Origin: Epiperipatus broadwayi | Taxonomy: Eukaryota; Onychophora; Udeonychophora; Euonychophora; Peripatidae | Assembly (NCBI GenBank): GCA_028023455.1 | Contig: JAQFVV010012416.1 | Location: forward strand, 2,595,767-2,659,766 | Length of the DNA: 64,000 nt | Reading direction: 5' to 3' | Shown here: piece after piece, positions 10,471 to 23,545 of the stretch | Numbering within the stretch: position 1 is the stretch's first letter | Layout of the letters: every line of letters starts with the position of its first letter | Notes under the pieces: model-generated | What the model saw: the letters and a program-made list of their open reading frames with translations, nothing else | The model's database searches: none | Told to the model about the DNA's origin: nothing | Position numbers and translations under genes: made by a program

Positions 10471-11248
10471 TACATTCATATCGGCCTTTCAAGCCAATTG
10501 TGCAAACGCTTTGCGAGTGTTAAATAATAAATGAATACCCTCTGACCAATACAAGATATAGAATTTATGCAGGAATAAAAAGAATTCCTCTTATTCCTAT
10601 AACTCAAATATTTATATATGAGCAAATCTGAAGTACTGGCACAGAAAGCGTGATGATAGAACGGTCACTTCAAATTACTATATACAATGTATGAATGAAT
10701 GACGCTGATGAAATTTTCTAGAATTTACTAAACATCATTCCAACTGAAACTTAATCATATATATATAAATAAGCATTTATTTTTATAGCGTCTGTATATA
10801 ATTGTAATTACATTCATATCGGCCTTTCAAGCCAATTGTGCAAACGCTTTGCGAGTGTTAAATAATAAATGAATGCCCTCTGACCAATACAAGATATAGA
10901 ATTTATATATATGATTAAGTTTCAGTTGGAATGACGTTTAGTAAATTCTAGAAAATTTCATCAGCGTCATTCATTCATACATTGTATATAGTAATTTAAA
11001 GTAACCGTTCTATCGTCACGCTTTCTGTGCCAGTACTTCAGATTTGCTCATATATAAATATTTGAGTCATAGGAATAAGAGGGATTCTTTTTATTCCTGC
11101 ATAAATTCTATATCTTGTATTGGTCAGAGGGTATTCATTTATTATTTAACACTCGCAAAGCGTTTGCACAATTGGCTTGAAAAGTCGATATGAATGTAAT
11201 TACAATTATATACAGACGCTATAAAAATAAATGCTTATTTATATATAT
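10471..11248. repeat. Nested inverted repeat (three partial units)
   Basis: A unit of about 340 bp is present three times: a forward copy lacking its first ~50 bp (10,471-10,760), a forward stub of its first ~145 bp (10,761-10,905), and a complete inverted copy (10,906-11,248). The shared text includes TTCATATCGGCCTTTCAAGC, ACGCTTTGCGAGTG and CTGAAGTACTGGCACAG. The arrangement can fold into a long imperfect hairpin. The AT-rich joints at about 10,755 and 10,905 suggest template switching or a fold-back element. No coding capacity is seen. Confidence 0.8.
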
Positions 11249-12008
11249 AATATTTATTTATGTAAAGTGATAAACTGTCAACTCAATACCCTTAAATACA
11301 ATATATTTACTTCATCAAAATCTCATTAAAATCTTGGGTTTTTTATTGTTTCTTAGTTGTTACCAGTGTACTTCCTTAATCAAATCAGAATTTCATGGGT
11401 AAACTTTTCTTTCCAGCTCAGAATATTTTATGTCTATCCCAGTCAATAAAAGTATTAGATAGTTGAATTGGCTATAAGCCAGTTACCTAAAAGTGCAATG
11501 AAATTTGTTGGCAACCTAAAAATGAAATATTTCCAAGGTCTATTTATGATTTAAATTCAGGGTGATCCAATGACTTTTGTATTTTGTGGCTCTATAAATT
11601 AACAATGGATATGCATTTAATGTATATTGAAAACAGATTAGTTTTCTGTAAATATTTTTTTCTTTTTTCTATAGAAATAACTTTTTCATTTAATTACTTT
11701 CATGTTTATTGATCAGTTAAAATACAAATAATGAAAAACTTTTTTAAAAAAATTGTTAATGTAAACCAAAGATGAGTTTTGGTTTAAAAAAAAGATTGTT
11801 CTTATTGATTGCTAACGGTGAAGTTACCTCAAGTAATAATTCACACCTTGAAAAACAAAGATATGCCTAGCATGCTTATGTAAGATTCAGAAAACAAAAT
11901 AAGAAAAAAAGATTTTCTCTTTTCATTTATCTTTCTCAGAACAAAAGTATGAAAATTAACTTTGCTAAAACAGACATCGCTAATAAGTAAAATGTTATAT
12001 ATAAAGAG
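11249..12008. other. AT-rich non-coding sequence
   Basis: Nothing recognisable is seen between the nested inverted repeat and the compound microsatellite. Confidence 0.5.
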
Positions 12009-15179
<3,171 letters not shown>

Positions 15180-15461
15180 ATCATCATCATCAACCATTAT
15201 CAATCCACTGCAGGATGAAGGTCTGTACAAGTTCAATCTATCTTTAGCTTCCCTTCTCCACATCACTCCTGCACGCTTTCTTATTTCATCCATCCATCTC
15301 ACATTTGGTCTCTTTCTGGGTCTTTTACAATCTCTTGGAATCCAGTTTAAGATTTCAACTGTCCATCTATTATCTTCTCTTCTAGCAATATATCCAGCCC
15401 AACTCCATTTCAGTCTTTTAATTTTTTCATTGAGGTCAGTAACCCTTGTTTGTTCTCTTAC
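15180..15461 (-). mobile_element. 5'-truncated RTE LINE, 3' end with C-terminal coding
   Basis: The minus-strand reading contains the RTE C-terminal signature: REQTRVTDLNEKIKRLKWSW, then AGYIARREDNRWTVEILNWI and PRDCKRPRKRPNVRWMDEI, ending in the CTGCAGTGGATTGATAATGG 3' end and a GAT tail. Homology stops at about 15,461 where a CA/TA microsatellite begins, so the 5' end is truncated. It is diverged from the full-length copies by substitutions and by a deletion near the 3' end. Confidence 0.85.
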
Positions 15462-15538
15462 ACACACACACACATATATATATATATATTCAATTATCCA
15501 CAAGCCTAGCCAAATATTAAAAGCAAAGCAATTAAAAT

Positions 15539-15725
15539 ATTCTTTAACATAATCAATGGTTTCTCTGTCATAACAGACTTTTTAAGTGCAAAGACTACAA
15601 AATATATTAATTTACAGTAAATATATTAATTTACAGCTAAATATTCAAAGAAAATACATTTTTTTGCCGCTTAAAAAAACGAAAAGTCTGCTTTGGCAAG
15701 GAAACCATTGATTATGTTAAAGAAT
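15539..15725. mobile_element. MITE-like element with ~55 bp terminal inverted repeats
   Basis: The ends read ATTCTTTAACATAATCAATG and, inverted, CATTGATTATGTTAAAGAAT. The repeats continue inward for about 55 bp with mismatches (both arms include AAGTCTG/CAGACTT). The interior contains a 19 bp tandem duplication of AATATATTAATTTACAG. No coding sequence is present, so it would depend on a transposase elsewhere. The flanks are AT-rich and the target duplication is ambiguous (TAAA or ATTAAA), so I do not assign a superfamily. Confidence 0.65.
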
Positions 15726-16446
15726 TAAATAGTTTTTTTTTTAAAAAAAAATAAATGGCTACTCTTGTTTAATTTTTGATTTTGGGGCAATTGAATTATT
15801 TTATTGACTAATTTAACTTTAGGCTTGACACACACACACACACATATATATATATCTTATAGGGGTATAAATCTTTACAAACTTTCAAATACAGTGATAT
15901 TGATAGCTAACTTTTATTTCATATAGTAGAGACAATAATAATTGATTTCTTTTACGGGTGCTACAGAACTATGTCACTGGTCGTAAATATCCTTGAACAT
16001 TCACATGGGCTCTTACAATATTTCTACATTTACAGTTCAGTGAAACCCAAATTCCTTAGTGATCAGCAAAACACAGAGTAATAATCAGAAAAAGAAACTA
16101 CAAATACTCTGCATCACATATAACATAAAGACAAGTATATAAAATGTCTCATATATACTTTCATGCTCAAATATTCATTACAAACGCATATAATGAAAGG
16201 AATAAATATCAGTAGTTGAATTTTAGAAATTAAGAAAACAATCCATTCGCTTTCCTGGTCATCAATATGAAATAAATCTTAATGCTTTTGAGGTTTGTAT
16301 TCATAGTTAAGAAAATTAGAGTTATTTAATTTATAAAATTAATTTAAAAATACAATAAAAGATTATTATTCTAGTCCAAATAAACAAATGCAAATTATTA
16401 TAATACAATATATGTATATAATAAATATATTACTGTAATATTTTTG
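15726..16446. other. AT-rich non-coding sequence
   Basis: It contains a CA/TA microsatellite at about 15,828-15,855. No gene or element is recognised. Confidence 0.5.
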
Positions 16447-16460
16447 AAGGATTCATTCTT

Positions 16461-16565
16461 TTTTTTTAAGTGTCATAGCATCGGCCGGGACGCGAACCCA
16501 CAACCCGGGCAACTGCCTGCTAGTGCAAGGCAGTCGCACTGACCTCTCGACCACCAATGCAAGAC
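16461..16565 (-). mobile_element. tRNA-like mini-SINE, copy 1
   Basis: The minus strand begins GTCTTGCATTGG. It can fold as a tRNA: acceptor GCATTGG against CCGATGC, D stem GTCG/CGAC, an anticodon-like stem ACTGC/GCAGT with a 13 base loop, and a T loop TTCGCGT. A-box (TGGTCGAGAGG, 16,543-16,553) and B-box (GGGTTCGCGTCCC, 16,487-16,499) promoters for RNA polymerase III are present. It ends TATGACACTT plus a short A run. The same 14 bp, AAGGATTCATTCTT, lies on both sides (16,447-16,460 and 16,566-16,579), a perfect target-site duplication, so it was inserted by retroposition and is not a tRNA gene. There is no tRNA-unrelated body. The head resembles tRNA-Gly at both acceptor strands. Confidence 0.88.
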
Positions 16566-16579
16566 AAGGATTCATTCTT

Positions 16580-17104
16580 AACTGCAAGTGCGCATAAAGT
16601 TGCTGATTATGGCTAACACTGCAATGGATTGTATTGGATAGGAGCAGTGATATAAAGTATTTCTTTTTTAAATTTTATTACTTAAAAACTTACGTATTAT
16701 ATTCTTCAAAAGCAAAAAAAAAGAACAAGTAACTATTATTATTATTATTAAAATATGTCAATTGCTAAATTAACAATAAATGCCATAGTTTTTCTAATAT
16801 CCACCTGAACACAAAAAACAAAGATTCTCGCAATATGGAGTAAACATTATTTTAGATAAAAGTTTTAAAACCTTAGGTTCAGCTGAATTCTACAAACATA
16901 TGAATAATACTGATATTCTAACACAAAATTTTAAAATACTAGCAAAAAACAAAAACGTATCCAATTGTAAATATAACAAGGTAACAGATTTAAATAAAAG
17001 TATATTGTCTATACTGAACTTAATGTAATTAGAACGGATTTGAAACCAGATTTCCAAGCTCTCTACAGCTATCCACTCCATGATTACATACATTTGAAAA
17101 AGGT
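16580..17104. other. AT-rich non-coding sequence
   Basis: No gene is seen. A short (ATT)n tract lies at about 16,735-16,750. Confidence 0.45.
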
Positions 17105-17207
17105 ACATGATCTCCAATATAAGTATTTCATGCTGAACCACATCAGTTGATCCAGGTCATCATTTCCCACACAGACATATATATATATAACCAGTGGTAG
17201 AAATTCT

Positions 17208-17240
<33 letters not shown>

Positions 17241-17330
17241 CCAGTGGTAGAAATTCTTCAAGCTTTAATGAATAGGCTTTAATCTTCTCCACCTCCAACT
17301 CTTTGGTTGTATAAGATGGAGTAGATAGGT
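17105..17330. repeat. Dispersed repeat related to the 20 kb fold-back
   Basis: The text CCAATATAAGTATTTCATGC, then ACATCAGTTGATC, then a Pyr-rich segment with CAACTCTTT, matches 19,970-20,130 in order. A 21 bp piece, ATAACCAGTGGTAGAAATTC, is duplicated at 17,187 and 17,237 on either side of a long AT microsatellite. Confidence 0.55.
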
Positions 17331-17489
17331 ATAGTCTGATTAAAAATTTGAGCTCAAATCTCTTCTAACAGATTCTAAAGCACAAACTACTTTAGTTATT
17401 CTCTCCTGACATTGCTATAAAATGCCACTTCAGGTGAACAATTATACTCAAGATGAATAAAAATGGGATCTAATGTTCAGCAATTGTAT

Positions 17490-18955
17490 TTGTGCTGGTA
17501 TTGGTCAACAACATAAATTACATAAATCAAAATCTTGATCGAATCTTGATCATAATGCTATCTCAGATACAATCAAGAAAGCTTTCACTAAATCAAACTA
17601 TTAGTGATAGTAATACAAAATGTATTAAATTTAACTTTATCAGGATCAATCACACAACTGAAGAAATTAATTCCTCTTCTTTTGACCAAATGATTACTAG
17701 TGCAAAATATTTACATATATCCTCTTTCTTTCCTTGCATCAATTATTAGTATCTATTATTATCATTCATGTCACTACCTGATTATTTAGAAAAGCTGCAA
17801 AAACAAATAATTAGAGCAATCAAATCTACAGCTACCTTCCCATCCAATTTTCTCATGGAATCAGAATATTTTATTTAGCAGCAGTGAGAAAAGGCTAAAA
17901 ATACTCTTAAGTCCTTGAAAATTGAAAACTATCTATTATGTAATTGCTTGTACAAGGCTATATTATACATGACCCACCTGACTTTACCAGTGATGTTTCT
18001 TTATAAAAGCATTATAAATGTAGCTCAGTTACTTGGTATATCTAGGGAATTTACAGCCCATATACCATTCAAATTCCACAAACTTGTGGAAAGTTATTAT
18101 TGATGAAACAAGATCACTTACCAGATGAATTTCCATATAATATTTTTGTGCTCCATCCCAATCACTGTCAGTATAGAGATCATCTACTCTTATACTTTAG
18201 ATGTTCAAAATTAGATAATATTGCTTCTCTATATGGATACAGTGATGGCAGTGGATGTGACAAGATTGACAAAGTGGACTACATGTAGTAATGAGCAGAA
18301 GACTAGATTATGTTATCTTTAAAAACACTTTGCCAACTTCAAAAGTAGGTTCTCACATGAGTATATATCCCACTGATTTAGTATGATCTACTCCCAATAT
18401 TCACTTAGAAATGAATGAAATATAAGTTAGATAAGCTAACAGAATTCTCAAAGAATAATCCCAAGAGTTTTCCTGTGGAAATACAATTTCATGAATTTAT
18501 GGACAGGTCTGAGATTGACACACAAGTTTCATTTCTCATCTCCTATTATGAAACTACATATATAGAAAAATTTCTGCTACTGGAACAACAGGCGACATGT
18601 GACACATTTTAACAAATCACTCCTTCAGTGTCTGAGAATGGTAAAAGTACCAAGGTACTTCATCCAGGGATGCCAGCAAAAAGTGCCAATACACTTAAAT
18701 GCATTCTATGAAAATTTAAATGTTAATTTTCTAAATTCTCATGAAAAAACTGCACAATTAATTCAATTCTTAAAAAATCACTATGGTGATATATTTGTAC
18801 TATCAGAAACAAAAATTCCATTATCAACTCAACCAGCTATCATTAATGCTTTATATAGGAAATATATTTTTAGTCCAAACACCAGATTGGCTCAAAGGGT
18901 AGAAGTTCTGACAAGTATATTAATTCTATTAACAAAACTAAACATAGTATAATAT
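17490..18955 (+). pseudogene. Degenerate LINE with an endonuclease N-terminus
   Basis: A series of plus-strand frames broken by stops and shifts covers this stretch. The clearest segment is at 18,690-18,900: LNVNFLNSHEKTAQLIQFLK followed by DIFVLSETKI. This is the pattern of the first strand-helix-strand of an apurinic-type LINE endonuclease, with the asparagine of the N-x-N motif and the catalytic glutamate in SETK. The order resembles L1/Tx1-type elements more than the RTE copies here. The preceding frames (17,490-18,600) could be ORF1 but I recognise no domain. Reverse transcriptase is not visible downstream, so the copy is truncated. A chance match is possible but the spacing of the motifs argues against it. 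Confidence 0.5.
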
Positions 18956-19873
18956 CCATTAATGCAATTGCATTCTCCTTTACTCATCAATACAGAAATT
19001 TTATCTCTTAGCAACATATATTATCACAGAAAGTCAAATATGTTACCAGTATATTTCTTACTGCCTAGAAAAAAATCTTATACAGATCTGGTATAACCAT
19101 CCTGTACAATGAGAAACTGCTTTTACAATAAATTATCATCTGCATTACAATTTAAACCTAATCAACTTGGCCTTCTACCACTGTCATTCTTATTTCCATG
19201 CCATTTGTCAGAGGATATGGGATTTCTCTTGTGATCTCTTTTTGAACCTCTATTTCAATTTCAAAACTTCAATCTTTTTGTTTAAATATGGGGTTCCCAA
19301 GCAATTAAAATTGACTGTTGATAGGTTATTCAATAACAATTTCCAGCTGAGTTTTGAGTTATTATTAAATAACAGTTTCGAGCTGAGTTTTGAATTCAGA
19401 TGTGTCCAGTAGAAATGGTACATTTTTTTCATATTTGCCCATACTTTTGTCATTGATACTGTTTGTGTTTTACAAGTGCACAGTTACCCTTAAGAAATTG
19501 CTTAATCTCTGTAATATATTCATGATGACTCATGCACTAAAACCAATGGATTGTGAGCTGCTTTAATATATTTGGCAATAAAAATATAATGTACTTCAAT
19601 TTACACTCTCCACATTCTTATGCAGGGATATTATGAACAAAACTTGGCAGTCTACAATCGTTTTCAGCTGTGCACTCTCATAGCTTAAACTTTTACCAAT
19701 GTTCCATAATAAAACTACTCTATCTTAAAAATAATAATCATGTAATTAGCACTTATCTATACAAATTGCTGTTTGTACACTCTAAACTTTCCTTTCTATG
19801 TATGCCAATATTTGTCAATATCTTTATTACATTGTACAGGCTTAAACTGACATTTATATATGTAATATATGGA
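18956..19873. other. Non-coding sequence
   Basis: No gene is recognised. A 35 bp unit containing GCTGAGTTTTGA is tandemly duplicated at about 19,325-19,395. Part of this stretch could be the decayed continuation of the LINE remnant. Confidence 0.4.
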
Positions 19874-20334
19874 GGGTTCGAACTCAGACTTTCACACAAC
19901 CCATCATTCTCAGTGCCATCTCATATTGCTGACCCACCTGATCACACACATGTTGAAAAGATAAAATAATCACCAATATACGTATTTCATGCTAAACCAG
20001 CAATCATCAGTTGGTCTAGATTACTATCCTCACACACATATATAATCAGTATTCAGCTTTATAATAAGATAGCCAATATTTATTCTTTAATGGACAGGCT
20101 TCAAACTATTCCAGCTCACAACTCTTTAACCTTCCATTTCATTGAAAATCTGATGATGGAACATTCAAAGCCCTTGTTAGTGCCAAGGTTGTCATCCTAC
20201 CCATGTTGACATATTAGTCATTCTGCGTATATTGGTGATTATTTATCTTTTCAACATATGTGTGATCAGGTGGGTCAGCAATATGAGAGGGCACTGGGAG
20301 TGGTGGGTCATGTGAAAGTCTGAGTTCGAACCCC
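19874..20334. repeat. Fold-back repeat with ~110 bp inverted arms
   Basis: The left arm 19,874-19,984 and the right arm 20,225-20,334 are inverted copies: GGGTTCGAACTCAGACTTTC at the outside left mirrors GAAAGTCTGAGTTCGAACCC on the right, and CACCAATATACG mirrors CGTATATTGGTG inside. The outermost GGTTCGAAC resembles a polymerase III B-box, so the arms may come from a tRNA-derived SINE. The ~240 bp interior matches the repeat at 17.1-17.3 kb. Confidence 0.8.
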
Positions 20335-21485
20335 GTCAATATCTTTAAAAAATTGTGATTAAAAAAGTATAGGTAAAGTTATAATTAGATGTGCAGAGAA
20401 AATTATAAATACATATTAATAAGAATACTTGTCGAATGTTAATTTTCAATTTAATAAGTACTTATTTGAGTTTCGAGTTATTGCCATATTAGATCTGATG
20501 TACTATTAAAATGAAATATAAATATTGCGAAGGGTAAATGGACTATTAAGATTGTTTTAAAAAATCAAGTTATAGATTACCGAAGCAGTAACTAAAGTCC
20601 ATATATAAAAATTTAGGCAATCATCGATACTTGTTGGATATGTTATAATGTGGATCAAAATCTCTTTGAAGGCAAACTTGATTAACAAAAATAACACCTA
20701 CAACTCAAAACCAATGAATATGAAAATTAGAAAAATGACTTGGTTCTTTTTAGACAGGATTAATAATTATATGAGCGGCCAATTGCTCTAGGTTTACATT
20801 CTTAAGTTTATTATTTGAGTCCTAATCTTCACTGACAAAAGACAAAAAAATGAAACCTTCCTTTGATCACTCAAGCTTACAGAGAATGGCCTGGAGAAGG
20901 CGAAGATGAGTACTATTAGAATGTCTATTTCTTGATTTAGGATAGTTTCAAACCAACGTACCTCTTTCTGCCGGACATTGAGAATGCAACTTCCTCTTTC
21001 TTTCTCCTTTGATTTTGTGTATGATTCAGTTTATTTCATTTATATATTACTTAGAAATTCGCTATTTTTGAGCATATCTTTTGATATTAATTTGTTGTTT
21101 TTTATTCTTTGATGTTGTTTTCCTTTTTTTTTTGAAAACAAGTAATTATTTCATAATAAAATTTTAAAACATCAATAGTCTTTACCTTGCTTTTTAATTA
21201 ATAATAACTCCGATTTAATTATCTGTTGTTTTCCCTTGTTATGTTAATAAATTAAACAAATCACTTAATTATTTATTAATCAATTTCTAATAGATACTAT
21301 AAAAACAAGTATAATTTTTTTTACATTTATGTATATACAAGTACGAGTATAAATATGTGTTTTATACATGAATTTTGATGTTTTTTTACATTACTGTTAG
21401 GTGTAGTTTCTAAAAAAATAGTTAACACTACCATCATCACCATCAAGTAAGTGTTAAAAATTGGTTTTTACATTAAATAATAATA
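20335..21485. other. Non-coding sequence
   Basis: No gene or repeat is recognised. A patch at about 20,870-21,000 is less AT-rich but has no convincing frame. Confidence 0.4.
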
Positions 21486-21487
21486 AA

Positions 21488-21660
21488 ATATAAAAGCCTT
21501 CTGGGATAGTGATAAAGCACCCATTTGCAATATCCCTGATCTTAGATTCAAGTGCAGGCTGGATAAATAAAGACTCAGATTTTTGCTCCAAGTAGCTGGA
21601 TTATAGCCAACTCAGTTGACTATCCTAACCAGATATATTTGTTAATCTGCTTAACTAAGT
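21488..21660 (+). repeat. Possible tRNA-derived SINE remnant
   Basis: GGGATAGTGATAAAGCACC resembles an A-box and TTAGATTCAAGTGC a B-box about 35 bases further on. A second part (GACTCAGATTTTTGCTCC to GCTGGATTATAGCC) has a loose counterpart after a similar promoter-like segment at 25,540-25,640. No target duplication was found. This is a weak call. Confidence 0.3.
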
Positions 21661-22024
21661 GGTTTTGTTCTTCTTTATAACCTAAAACTGAGTTCATTCA
21701 GTGCAGTTCATCATAATCGTTGCACTATTAAATTAATTATTATTGCTAATTTGTTTATACGGTGATATGATTATGCATGCATTTTTATTTAAATTAGTTC
21801 ATTTAAATATTCTCTATGTTAGATAATTGGATGCTGTTTTCTCTTTATTTTATTATATTTCTACGTCTGACAATAAACCCTGTCTCTTTGATTTTTCTTT
21901 TTCTGTTATCAGTTCCATTGACAGTAGATTGGTTGTCTGTAAGTCAAAGCCATGACCCGATTGGTTTTTATGGTCCCCAAAACAGACTTTTTATTCTAGG
22001 TTGTTTTTAGGACACATATGTAAG

Positions 22025-23545
22025 TATTTGGGCTGCACTAATCTAGTTAATATATTAGCTCTAGATTCCCTAAAGTATACAGTCATGCAGTCTGGGCTAT
22101 TGCATGGAATCTCATGTACTATCTATAGTGTGTCCTTTTTTTGTAATTTATATTTGGCACTAAGAGAATAAAGGCAACTGTTTTGTGCTTATGAATACAA
22201 ATAAATATATAACAAATTAAGAAATTACATTTTAAAAATAGTGACTTATATAATATAAAGATCACGAAAGGCAAGTTTATAAACTCTGTACTATAAAGGC
22301 ACTGCAATAAAGCATACAAGGGAGCAGAATATTTAAAAATATATCCCTCAGTGTAAATGCTTCTGCATATGTTTTCTAATATAGAACTGTATAAAGAGAA
22401 CTACCCACTATGTTTAATGGTGGAATTTGGAGGTGCATAGTGTTACAGAACTATAAGTACCATAATAGAATGGTTAAAGTGCCACTTACATTTTGGCAAA
22501 TAGTCTATTAAATCATTGTTAAAACTAATACAATCCATAGGCAGCATGCATATTAAAGAAAATTATGTTATCCTTACTATATGTCACAGAGTTATATGGC
22601 TTTGTGTTGCAAATATGGTCCATTAATATTATAAAAAATCCCCTGAAGAATAGTATGTACTACTCTCAAAAAATGTGCTTTTATTATATATGTGTTCAAC
22701 TGGATTGATAAAGACATAACAACAAAATTTAACAAGTTCTATAGGATGGAAAATGCATGGCCAATGGGACTATCAATCAGCAGCATCAAATGCAGCTTAA
22801 TACTGGCTAACATGAAAAACAAAATTACAACAGCATTCCTGAAGAAACAACAGTGCAGTGTGTGCTCCTGAACAAACTATTATTCAGATGTGGAATTACT
22901 GGTGAAGCAATCAGACTTAACATTGACTGTCAAACATAAAAGTAATACACACAGTTTAAAATATTTAGACACGACAATCCAGACAAATAAAAATAGGTTG
23001 GATTATAAAATAGTAAATCCATTTGAAATTAGAGGTGCCATCCATCCACAATTTAAAACGCTAGTGGCTCTTAAGTTACTCAGGATTTAAAGCATTTCTT
23101 AAGAGAAATTTAACATTTTGTAAATATGAAGCAAGCAAAAAAACCATCATAGGAAAATAATGTAAAATATCTATGTAGTATACATTATAGCAAAGACATT
23201 CTGACAAATGTTATTAAATTATTTCATAAAAATATAAACCAAGCATTAAAACTGAAAGTTGATTAAATCATGGATTAGCATGCCTTACATTCCAAGATTA
23301 ATGAACAAAATAAAAAAGATTTGCAAGCCAACTTTTAAAGTTAGTGTCCATACTCCCCCTAATCTTAATAGTTTGACTAACAACTAATCTTAATAGTTTC
23401 ACTAACAACACCAATGAAAAATTACAAAAAGAAGAATACACAGAAGATAGTATACAAGATTCCATGCAACAGCCCAGACTACATTGCTGTATACTATGAA
23501 GAATCTAGATCTATTATATCAACTAGATAGATGCAACCCAGTCAT
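22025..23545. repeat. 1.5 kb region bracketed by inverted repeats
   Basis: About 100 bp at 22,025-22,130 reappears inverted at 23,443-23,545. Shared text includes AGTCTGGGCTATTGCATGGA against TCCATGCAACAGCCCAGACT, and ATCTAGTTAATATATTAG against its mirrored form. The interior carries the Penelope-type RT remnant. The brackets could be terminal repeats of that element in inverted orientation, or two oppositely oriented copies of one repeat. Confidence 0.7.
22735..23150 (+). pseudogene. Penelope-like reverse transcriptase remnant
   Basis: Broken frames read RMENAWPMGLSISS, then NKITTAFLKKQQ, then LKYLDTTIQTNKNRLDYKIV and RGAIHPQFKT. An M-G-x-x-(I/L)-S segment, followed some way on by a (F/Y)-L-D-T/V-x-I strand and a K-N-x-L-x-Y-x-I-Y segment, is typical of Penelope-like RTs after the catalytic region, leading to the linker before the GIY-YIG endonuclease. 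The catalytic Y-x-D-D is not visible in the remaining sequence. Stops and shifts break it throughout. The assignment rests on motif order and is tentative. The GIY-YIG pieces at 36.8-37.35 kb show that Penelope-like elements occur in this genome. Confidence 0.45.
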
